A DNA stretch of 11,237 nt from an uncultured Porphyromonadaceae bacterium (GTDB lineage Bacteria > Bacteroidota > Bacteroidia > Bacteroidales > Muribaculaceae): contig CAJJQT010000038.1 of NCBI GenBank assembly GCA_905193995.1, positions 1 through 11,237 of the forward strand, read 5' to 3'. The notes under the pieces are model-generated. The model was not told the origin of the DNA. It saw nothing but the letters and a program-made list of their open reading frames with translations, and made no database searches. This document shows, in pieces, positions 6,110-11,237 of the stretch. Position 1 is the first letter of the stretch; each line of letters starts with the position of its first letter. A program made the position numbers and the translations under genes.

Positions 6110-7207
6110 TTACATGTATTTGGCAAGAGAGGTCGCGAGCTGCGCCGGATCGGTGACGCGCTCGGCGATTTCACCCTGGCGGTTGATGATGAAAGTCATC
6201 GGCAGGGCGCCTACGTTGTATTTGATCAGGGCGTCGTTGCCGTCGGTGGTCGAGTTCCACACTGCCGTCCAGGGCAGGTTGAGCGCGCGCTGGCGCCAGG
6301 AAGCCTCGTCGCCGTCGAACGAGATCTGGTAGATGTTTAGTCCCTGGTCATGGTATTTCTCCCAAAGTTCGTTGAGTACGATGTTGTAGGCAGGCGAGCT
6401 TTCGAGGTCATAGGCCGTGAAGCTCAGCAGGGTCACACCGCCGTTGGCCGCGAGTTTGGCGAGCGACTGCTTCTGCCCCCTGGCATCGTAGCGCTCGAGA
6501 TCGAAGAGTCCGGTCGCCGGTACGTCGATTTCGACAGTCGTAGGGTTGAGAGCTTTGCGGGCCTCGGCAGCGCGGGCTGCGAGGTACTGCGTGCGCGGAT
6601 CGTCGGGGAGCTCGGTGGCGAAGCGCTGGGCCACAGCCGTGTACAGGCGCAGGTCAAAGGGCTTGCTCAGATCGAAGAGCTGCGTGCCGCCGACGGATTT
6701 GTTGACCAGATAGTAGAGGGTGACTACAGACGGATCGCTGTGGGCGATCTTGAACAGCTCGCGCTTGGTGAGGCTGTCGGTCAGGGCGTATGCGATGCCG
6801 CGTTGGGCGATGGTGGCCTGCAGCAGGCTGTCGACTGACTGCATGCGCTGTGCCTGCATAGTGCCCGATACTTTGCCCGAGGCAAAGTCGGCGGCTTTGG
6901 CTTCGACGGTAAGGCGGTCGACGGAGTCGACGGGGAAGTAGACGCTCTTTCCGTCGAGGGTCAGACGCATTATTTCGGGATACGGAGAGGCTGTTTCGGC
7001 TATGTAGCTGAACGATCCGTCGGCCGCGGGTGCGATGGAGTCGACGACGATCCAGCGGCCGTTGTTGAAGCGTTCAAGTGCGACTTTGCCGCCGTCAAGG
7101 CCTTCTATTGTGCCTTCGACGCCCCAGCCGTCGTTTGACTGATGGCTGCAGGCGGTGGCTGCGGCAGCGACTGCGGCAGCGAGGGCGAGCCTTATGATTG
7201 TCTTCAT
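6110..7207 (-). CDS. Thioredoxin-fold lipoprotein (DUF4369 plus TlpA-like domain) without active-site cysteines
   Basis: The lipobox TAC gives lipidated Cys20, so the 365-residue product is placed in the envelope. Residues 28-103 form a beta-rich region like DUF4369 (VEGTIEGLDGGKVALERF, then DGKSVYFPVDSVDRLTV). This domain commonly precedes thioredoxin-like domains in Bacteroidetes. A helical linker spans about 105-220. The C-terminal thioredoxin fold (about 228-365) has the strand VTLLSFTAYD (258-267), the helix after it, INRQGE late in the fold, and the cis-proline at LPM (335-337). Where WCxxC should follow the first strand the sequence reads LESSPAYN (268-275). Cys20 is the only cysteine in the protein, so disulfide chemistry is excluded; a binding or chaperone role is more likely. 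It is the last gene after greA and the HIT gene, 24 bp downstream of the latter. Confidence 0.82.
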   Translation of the reverse strand: MKTIIRLALAAAVAAAATACSHQSNDGWGVEGTIEGLDGGKVALERFNNGRWIVVDSIAPAADGSFSYIAETASPYPEIMRLTLDGKSVYFPVDSVDRLTVEAKAADFASGKVSGTMQAQRMQSVDSLLQATIAQRGIAYALTDSLTKRELFKIAHSDPSVVTLYYLVNKSVGGTQLFDLSKPFDLRLYTAVAQRFATELPDDPRTQYLAARAAEARKALNPTTVEIDVPATGLFDLERYDARGQKQSLAKLAANGGVTLLSFTAYDLESSPAYNIVLNELWEKYHDQGLNIYQISFDGDEASWRQRALNLPWTAVWNSTTDGNDALIKYNVGALPMTFIINRQGEIAERVTDPAQLATSLAKYM

Positions 7208-7231
7208 TCTTCTTCTCTGTTTAGTGTGGTG

Positions 7232-7627
7232 TCAGTCAATCTGCGCGGCGATGGCGCGGGCTATTTCGGCCATGCGGTCGGCGGGAAGGTTCAGTTTCTC
7301 TTTGCGGAAGTCCATGTCGGCCTCGGTCTGCATCGGGATCAGGTGTATGTGGGCGTGCGGGACTTCGAGGCCGAGGACGGCCACGCCTACCTTGCGGCAG
7401 GGAATTGCCTTTTTCAGGCCAATGGCCACGCGGCGCGCGAAACGCTGCAGCGACTCATAGTCGGCCTCGTCGAGGTCGAAGATATAGTCGACTTCTTTCT
7501 TGGGTATGACCAGTACATGGCCCTCGGCCACCGGATTGATGTCGAGGAAAGCGAAGTTGTCGGCATCCTCGGCTACCTTGTAGCAGGGAATCTCTCCGGC
7601 TATTATGCGTGAAAAAATCGAAGCCAT
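7232..7627 (-). CDS. HIT family protein (HinT-like nucleotide hydrolase)
   Basis: Histidine-triad proteins hydrolyse AMP-lysine, adenosine phosphoramidates or related nucleotides through a nucleotidyl-His intermediate. The full signature is visible as HAHIHL (H91, H93, H95, with H95 in the usual HxHxHxx position), preceded by the conserved VP. The N-terminus IFSRIIAGEIPCYKV (4-18) and the NPVAEGHVLVIPK block (31-43) are typical, and 131 aa is the normal length. C15 replaces the more common Ser or Ala in the GEIP segment. The gene starts 6 bp after greA, an arrangement I recall as frequent in Bacteroidales, and so is cotranscribed with it. The physiological substrate is not known. Confidence 0.93.
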   Translation of the reverse strand: MASIFSRIIAGEIPCYKVAEDADNFAFLDINPVAEGHVLVIPKKEVDYIFDLDEADYESLQRFARRVAIGLKKAIPCRKVGVAVLGLEVPHAHIHLIPMQTEADMDFRKEKLNLPADRMAEIARAIAAQID

Positions 7628-7633
7628 GGCCGC

Positions 7634-8104
7634 TTAGAATGAAATTTCAACGATCTCGAACTTCATCAGACCGGCGGGAGCCTTGATCTCGACTACTTCG
7701 CCGACCTTGTGGCCGAGCAGCCCTTGTGCGATGGGGGTCGACGATGCGATCTTCTTCTCCTTGAGATTTGCCTCGGAGTCGGCCACGATGGTGTATTCCA
7801 TCACCATGCCGTTTTTCACGTTCTTGATCTTCACCTTGTTCAGGATCTGGACCTCTTCGGTGTTGAGTTTCGTCTCGTCCAGAATTCTGGCGTTGGCCAC
7901 AAGATCCTTGAGCTGCGATATTTTCATCTCAAGCATTCCCTGAGCTTCCTTGGCGGCGTCGTATTCGGCGTTCTCCGACAGGTCGCCCTTGTCGCGGGCC
8001 TCGGCGATGGCACGTGATATTTCAGGACGCTTCACATTCTCGAGATATGCGATCTCGTCCATCTTTTTCTTGTAACCTTCTTTGGTCATGTAAGTGATAG
8101 CCAT
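7634..8104 (-). CDS. greA: Transcription elongation factor GreA
   Basis: GreA enters the secondary channel of RNA polymerase and stimulates cleavage of backtracked RNA. The 156-residue product has the N-terminal coiled coil (about 7-75) with the catalytic tip DLSENAEYDAAKE (41-53), where D41 and E44 are the Mg2+-positioning acids. The C-terminal FKBP-like domain includes SSTPIAQGLLGHKVGEVVEIKAP. Length and motifs are standard. The ATG at 8104 is supported by the normal start MAITYMTKEGYKK. It is the first gene of a three-gene operon with the HIT gene (6 bp gap) and the thioredoxin-like gene. A leader of about 120 nt containing a terminator-like hairpin precedes it. Confidence 0.96.
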   Translation of the reverse strand: MAITYMTKEGYKKKMDEIAYLENVKRPEISRAIAEARDKGDLSENAEYDAAKEAQGMLEMKISQLKDLVANARILDETKLNTEEVQILNKVKIKNVKNGMVMEYTIVADSEANLKEKKIASSTPIAQGLLGHKVGEVVEIKAPAGLMKFEIVEISF

Positions 8105-8144
8105 ATTCTTAGCGTTTTTTTAGTTTCAAAAATGGTTTTTTGGA

Positions 8145-8197
8145 CGACAAAATAAAAAGAAGAAACCCGAGCTGCGGATGTCCGCAAGCTGAGTCCC
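8145..8197 (-). terminator. Terminator-like hairpin in the greA leader (possible attenuator)
   Basis: On the minus strand the arm 8197-8181 (GGGACTCAGCTTGCGGA) pairs with 8178-about 8163 (TCCGCAGCTCGGGTTT). There are one-base bulges in each arm, a few G-T pairs at the base, and the loop is the 8180-8179 CA (effectively ACAT). The core TGCGGA/TCCGCA plus AGC/GCT is exact. The pyrimidine-rich run TTTCTTCTTTTTATT (8165-8151) follows directly. It lies about 30 nt after the predicted transcription start and about 45 nt before the greA ATG. It could therefore end some transcripts early. Confidence 0.4.
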
Positions 8198-8226
8198 TGC
8201 AATTCATTGCTCTTGTTCGTACGCTG

Positions 8227-8234
8227 CAAAGTTA
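8227..8234 (-). promoter_or_regulatory. Probable -7 promoter element for the greA operon
   Basis: Minus-strand TAACTTTG fits TAnnTTTG exactly and is the only good match upstream of greA. No TTTG-type -33 box is seen at the ideal spacing, although a TTGA lies just upstream. Initiation near 8222 would give a leader of about 118 nt. Confidence 0.45.
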
Positions 8235-8353
8235 GTCAATATATTATTATGAGCGGTCGGGTGATTGGTTAATAATTGTTAAGCGATAACAAACAAGCAC
8301 ATTCGGGCGTTACTTAGTTATATACACGATAAAATATTATAATTACTCTCAGA
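8235..8353. other. AT-rich intergenic region in front of the PepSY-like gene
   Basis: This 119 bp stretch is much richer in A and T than the surrounding genes and must hold the control region of the plus-strand PepSY-like gene. I see no TAnnTTTG element on the plus strand. The one notable structure is the near-perfect palindrome TTAATAATTGTTAA at 8269-8282 (only the T/G pair at positions 5 and 10 breaks symmetry), which could be a protein-binding site. No small ORF or RNA gene is evident. Confidence 0.35.
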
Positions 8354-8791
8354 ATGAAAAAGTTAATACTCACATTGGTCATCGCCATCTGTTCAGTCGC
8401 GGCGCTGTCGGCCCGCGACAATTATTCCCGCGATCCGTCTATTTTGCCCCAGGCTGCGCAGAACGTCATATCAACCCAGTTCAAGGCCAAAGTCAGCATA
8501 ATCAAGGTCGACAAGACCATGGGACGCGTAGATGAATACGAGGTGGTCCTGACCGACGGCACGGAGATCACATTCGACCGCAGCGGCAACTGGAAGGATA
8601 TCGAGACCTCGGCCTCGACGGCGGTTCCTAAGACATTCGTTCCCAAAGGTGTGGCCGACTACGTGGCCAAGAACCACAAAGGTAGGAAAATTGTAGGTAT
8701 CGAGCAGGACCGTGGCGGCTATGAAATCGAGCTCTCCGACGGCATCGACATCAAGTTCGACCGTCAGGGCAATTTCAAGCGCTACGACTGA
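8354..8791 (+). CDS. Periplasmic PepSY-like protein with tandem repeats
   Basis: This is a small exported protein of 145 residues. The signal peptide is MKKLILTLVIAICSVAALSA (1-20), likely cleaved after the ALSA. The mature part has two copies of one unit: YEVVLTDGTEITFDRSGNW (62-80) and YEIELSDGIDIKFDRQGNF (123-141). Each is preceded by a helix (QAAQNVISTQF, GVADYVAKNH) and a strand (KVSIIKVD, KIVGIEQD). The helix-strand-strand pattern ending DG-I-FDR-GN-K matches the PepSY-like (PF11396) periplasmic proteins common in gut Bacteroidales. They have a BLIP-like fold, and their binding partners are mostly unknown. The gene is monocistronic, transcribed divergently from greA and convergently with the next gene. 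Confidence 0.82.
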   Translation: MKKLILTLVIAICSVAALSARDNYSRDPSILPQAAQNVISTQFKAKVSIIKVDKTMGRVDEYEVVLTDGTEITFDRSGNWKDIETSASTAVPKTFVPKGVADYVAKNHKGRKIVGIEQDRGGYEIELSDGIDIKFDRQGNFKRYD

Positions 8792-8814
8792 TCACGTCAT
8801 TTACAATAAAAGTG

Positions 8815-8846
8815 CAGAGCCTCCGGCCGTCGGGCCGAAGGCTCTG
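8815..8846. terminator. Hairpin terminator between convergent small secreted protein genes
   Basis: The stem CAGAGCCT/AGGCTCTG (8815-8822 with 8839-8846) continues, after one C-A mismatch, into CGGCC/GGCCG (8824-8828 with 8833-8837) around the loop GTCG. On the minus strand it is followed by CACTTTTATT, so it fits best as the terminator of the 8868-9269 gene. On the plus strand no T-run follows, but the strong stem sits 23 bp after the PepSY-like stop. Confidence 0.72.
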
Positions 8847-8867
8847 TGTGATGTGAGCGTAAGCGTG

Positions 8868-9269
8868 TCAGCGGACGTTGATTCGCTTGGCCGACTGGGT
8901 GCCGTTGGGGTACTTGAAGACCATCTGCACGTTGCGGCCCACCATTTCAGCCATCGACTTGAATTCTGTGCCGAGCAGTTCGAGCATCTGCTTGCCGGTC
9001 ATGCCGTCGATTTCGTCGGCGAAAGCCTTGGTGCTCTCGGCGCCCAACTTGACGGGATCCACCGTGAAAGTGTATTCGATCACGCCGTTATCCATCAGGC
9101 GGATATTCTGCCAGGTCATGCCGTCCATCATTTCCATCGGCACGTTTTTCTTCATCTCGGTGACGAAGACCTTGACCTCGCTGTCCGAGAGTTGGGCGGC
9201 TGCGGGCTGTGCCAGCGAGCCGACCATCATCAGGATCCCCAGAAAGGCTGCTAATATAATTCTTTTCAT
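8868..9269 (-). CDS. Small Met-rich secreted protein, family not recognised
   Basis: The 133-residue product has a clear signal peptide: a basic start MKRIILAAFLGILMMVGSLA and probable cleavage in QPAAAQ near residue 25. The mature chain of about 107 residues contains no cysteine and eleven methionines, about one in ten. It has two short similar blocks, MMDGMTWQNIRLM (47-59) and EIDGMTGKQMLEL (86-98). The strands IEYTFTVD (64-71) and QMVFKYPNG (115-123) flank a helical middle. The overall shape suggests a small periplasmic alpha/beta protein. I cannot place it in a named family. A good promoter lies 33 bp upstream and a hairpin terminator directly downstream, so it is expressed alone. Confidence 0.75.
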   Translation of the reverse strand: MKRIILAAFLGILMMVGSLAQPAAAQLSDSEVKVFVTEMKKNVPMEMMDGMTWQNIRLMDNGVIEYTFTVDPVKLGAESTKAFADEIDGMTGKQMLELLGTEFKSMAEMVGRNVQMVFKYPNGTQSAKRINVR

Positions 9270-9301
9270 CTCTTGAGTGATTTAGATATGTTTATTTTTC
9301 G

Positions 9302-9332
9302 CAAATTTAAGCATTTGTCCGCCAATTCCCAA
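9302..9332 (-). promoter_or_regulatory. Bacteroidetes-type promoter of the small secreted protein gene
   Basis: On the minus strand TTGG (9332-9329) is followed after 19 nt by TAAATTTG (9309-9302), a full match to the TAnnTTTG -7 box. Transcription would start near 9297, giving a leader of about 28 nt before the ATG at 9269. The layout is the same as in front of the antiporter gene. Confidence 0.65.
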
Positions 9333-9380
9333 CTTTTACCCCCGTTTTTTTAATTTAAGTGCCTGACGGGTGTCGGGGGG

Positions 9381-10853
9381 TCAGAAGTTGAAGTAGATGA
9401 AGGGCATGACTGATTCGGAGCGGAGCTCGATGACGCCCTGGACGACGAGGAGGAAGACGATGAGCTTCACGATCCAGGGCGACTGCACCCAGCGGATGCC
9501 CATCCGCTGCCAGAAGCCGGCGGGAAGGCAGTGTGACACGACGATGACCAGCATCAGTATCAGCCACAGCATACGCGCAGAGGCGAACGGCACGGCGTAG
9601 GCCAGGTCGAAATTTGTGACGACATTGCCGAGTACGGCCACGGCGTCGCCAAAACTCTCGGCGCGAAAAAAGACCCATAGAATCATTACGAACGTCATGG
9701 TAATCAGCCAGCTCAGCGCCTTGACGGGCCATGAGTCGCCTAACCGTCCCAGATATGGCTTCGAAGCCTTGTGGACTGCCAGACCTGCCCCGTGCATCGC
9801 TCCCCAGAAGACAAAGCGCCAGGCGGCGCCGTGCCACAGCCCACCGATTAGCATGGTGGCGAAGTTGTTGAGATACGTCCGTCCGGTGCCATGGCGGTTG
9901 CCGCCCAGCGGTATGTAGATATAGTCGCGCAGCCAGGTTGAAAGCGATATATGCCATCGTCGCCAGAAGTCGGTTAGATTCTGCGACTTATATGGGAAGT
10001 TGAAATTCTGCGCCAGGTGGAAACCCATGATCAGGGCTATGCCGATGGCCATGTCGCTGTAGCCCGAGAAGTCGCAGTAGATCTGCATCGTGTAGCCGAT
10101 TATGCCCATGAGCGACTCGAATCCCGAGTAGCCTGTCGGCGACTGGAATATAAGATCGTTGTACTGCGCTATGTAATCGGCGATTATGGCTTTCTTGACA
10201 ACGCCGAGCAGAATCAGCCACATGCCCGTCCACATCTGGCGGCGCGTGGCGTGGTTGCGGCGGTCGAGCTGCGGCAGGAAGTAGTCGGCACGCACTATCG
10301 GGCCGGCGACAAGAGCCGGAAAGAACGACAGGAAGAAGAAGTATTCGAGCCAGTAGCGCGTGGGGCGTACGCGGCCTTTGTATACGTCGATTATGTAGCT
10401 GACGCTCTGGAAGGTATAGAACGAAATGCCGACCGGCAGTATAAGTTCGAGCGGCTGAAAATTGCCGCCAACCAGAGCGTTGATGTTCCACAGAAAGAAG
10501 TTGGCGTACTTGAAGTAGCCCAGGATGCCCAGCGAGGTCATCAGCGACGCCGCCACGCACCAGCGTCGCGCGGCACGTGAGCGAAGCTGCACGAGCAGCC
10601 GCGACAGGCACCAGTCGACTATCGAGGTGCCGATCAGAAGCACCATGAACCAGCCGCTCGACTTGTAGTAGAAATAGAGGCTGAACAGCGACACGAACAC
10701 GAGCATCTGCCAGCGGCGCCCGCGTACAAGGGCGTATATGGGTATGAAGACAAGGAAGAGCGCCCAGAACGTGCCGCTCGAGAAGAGCATGGGCTCCCCG
10801 GGTATGAATTTTAGAAATTCGGCCGCGTTTTGGGCAATGTCTGTCCAGCACAT
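9381..10853 (-). CDS. MBOAT family membrane-bound O-acyltransferase (AlgI/PatA-like)
   Basis: The protein of 490 residues has about a dozen hydrophobic segments and belongs to the AlgI/PatA branch of MBOAT enzymes. These pass an acyl group (usually acetyl) across the inner membrane for O-acylation of extracytoplasmic polysaccharide or peptidoglycan. Diagnostic blocks are FPALVAGPIVRADYFLPQL (178-196), YCDFSGYSDMAIG (259-271), NFPYKSQNLTDFWRRWHISL (285-304) and GGLWHGAAWRFVFWGAMHG (337-355), with the catalytic His341 and conserved His301. The C-terminus PFIYFNF is typical. The ATG at 10853 adds an amphipathic stretch (DIAQNAAEFLKFIPGEP) before the usual MLFSSGTFW start at residue 22 (10790). 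Either start is possible, and the 4 bp gap to the upstream gene favours the longer one. The polymer that is acylated is unknown. Confidence 0.93.
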   Translation of the reverse strand: MCWTDIAQNAAEFLKFIPGEPMLFSSGTFWALFLVFIPIYALVRGRRWQMLVFVSLFSLYFYYKSSGWFMVLLIGTSIVDWCLSRLLVQLRSRAARRWCVAASLMTSLGILGYFKYANFFLWNINALVGGNFQPLELILPVGISFYTFQSVSYIIDVYKGRVRPTRYWLEYFFFLSFFPALVAGPIVRADYFLPQLDRRNHATRRQMWTGMWLILLGVVKKAIIADYIAQYNDLIFQSPTGYSGFESLMGIIGYTMQIYCDFSGYSDMAIGIALIMGFHLAQNFNFPYKSQNLTDFWRRWHISLSTWLRDYIYIPLGGNRHGTGRTYLNNFATMLIGGLWHGAAWRFVFWGAMHGAGLAVHKASKPYLGRLGDSWPVKALSWLITMTFVMILWVFFRAESFGDAVAVLGNVVTNFDLAYAVPFASARMLWLILMLVIVVSHCLPAGFWQRMGIRWVQSPWIVKLIVFLLVVQGVIELRSESVMPFIYFNF

Positions 10854-10857
10854 GGCG

Positions 10858-11237
10858 TCACTGTTCGTTGGGTTGGTGGATGAATATGCGCTTGGGCGAT
10901 GCCGTGTTCATCGGCGGAAGGTCGAGCACGAACGGAGTAGGGCAGTTGTCGCCCATCCAACGCACCACCGAATCCATCCACAGCACAGCCGACGAGCGCG
11001 TGGGGTGGGCGCCGTCCTTGGCTCGGTCGAAGTGCATGCCGTCGCTGAGGAAGAAGCATCCGCGGCCCGTGTTGGCGCGCACCAGGTCATTGATGCCGGT
11101 GTCGGGCTTCCAGTTGGGAGGACCTATCCACAGGTAAGGAGTGTCGCCGAGTTCGGAGAGGATTGCCTTGACGTATTTGTCGCGCTTGGTTTTGATATCC
11201 TTGACAAACAGCTCGTTGGCGCCCAGGCTGATGAATA
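10858..11237 (-). CDS. SGNH hydrolase-fold protein, C-terminal part (5' end outside window)
   Basis: The minus-strand frame is open from the window edge to the stop at 10860-10858 (about 125 codons visible), with no real start inside; the GTG at 11082 is internal. The sequence contains FISLGANELFV, whose GANE matches block III of SGNH/GDSL hydrolases (Gly/Asn oxyanion residues). Further on it has DGMHFDRAKDGAHPT, with the D-x-x-H of block V that supplies the catalytic Asp and His. The nucleophile Ser block lies outside the window. The gene ends 4 bp before the MBOAT gene. SGNH proteins paired with MBOAT enzymes (as in alginate AlgI-AlgJ/X or peptidoglycan PatA-PatB) complete acetyl transfer to the polysaccharide outside the membrane, so this is most likely an O-acetyltransferase and not a free esterase. 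Confidence 0.85.
   Translation of the reverse strand, partial: FISLGANELFVKDIKTKRDKYVKAILSELGDTPYLWIGPPNWKPDTGINDLVRANTGRGCFFLSDGMHFDRAKDGAHPTRSSAVLWMDSVVRWMGDNCPTPFVLDLPPMNTASPKRIFIHQPNEQ

Noticed and set aside
8235..8353. Search for a TAnnTTTG promoter in front of the PepSY-like gene
   Set aside because: Only AT-rich near-matches without a paired TTG box were found, so no promoter was assigned.
9350..9384. Possible terminator after the MBOAT gene: CTGAC/GTCAG (9363-9367 with 9380-9384)
   Set aside because: The stem is only 5 bp around a C-rich 12 nt loop and no U-run follows on the minus strand, so it is too weak to call.
1..11237. Mobile element, CRISPR array, defence island, phage or toxin-antitoxin system
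   Set aside because: No transposase, integrase, direct-repeat array, nuclease or phage gene is readable in any frame, and codon use is even across the window.

Overview
The window looks like chromosomal DNA of a high-GC member of the Bacteroidales. Muribaculaceae is my best guess and Rikenellaceae/Alistipes-like is possible. Three things support the order: two protein families I know almost only from Bacteroidales (DUF6452 and DUF6048), adjacent here; the DUF4199 plus family 2 glycosyltransferase pair; and promoters of the Bacteroidetes type (TTG about 20 nt upstream of TAnnTTTG). Family calls rest on reading the translations by eye, without database searches.

Layout. (1) 1-194: the 3' end of an unrecognised plus-strand gene, running tail-to-tail into a shortened gluQ (140-604, minus) that stops just after its zinc site. 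gluQ overlaps the end of a Ca2+/cation antiporter gene (580-1569, minus), and the two form one operon read from a promoter at 1588-1619. (2) 1674-6040: a compact plus-strand operon of six genes: DUF4199 membrane protein, polyprenol-phosphate-type glycosyltransferase, nitroreductase, DUF6452 lipoprotein, DUF6048 outer-membrane-like protein and SDR oxidoreductase. Its last three junctions are overlaps of 16, 4 and 4 bp. It ends at a strong bidirectional terminator (6059-6088). (3) 8104-6110 (minus): greA, a HIT-family protein gene and a thioredoxin-fold lipoprotein gene without active-site cysteines. They follow a leader of about 120 nt containing a terminator-like hairpin. (4) 8354-8791 (plus) encodes a periplasmic PepSY-like protein with an internal duplication. 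It converges on a small Met-rich secreted protein gene (9269-8868, minus), with a hairpin terminator between them. (5) 10853-9381 (minus): an MBOAT O-acyltransferase, preceded by the 3' part of an SGNH hydrolase gene (10858 to the window edge). This pair is the usual kit for O-acetylating an extracytoplasmic polysaccharide.

Taken together the window is mostly cell-envelope biology: glycosyl transfer, polysaccharide acetylation, lipoproteins and small secreted proteins, with a transcription-elongation/nucleotide-hydrolase operon and an ion exchanger between them. I found no tRNA or rRNA genes, mobile elements, CRISPR arrays or phage genes, and no clear new defence or biosynthetic system. The points most worth a second look are the broken gluQ junction, the possible greA attenuator, the cysteine-free thioredoxin-like lipoprotein and the uncharacterised DUF6452-DUF6048 envelope pair.
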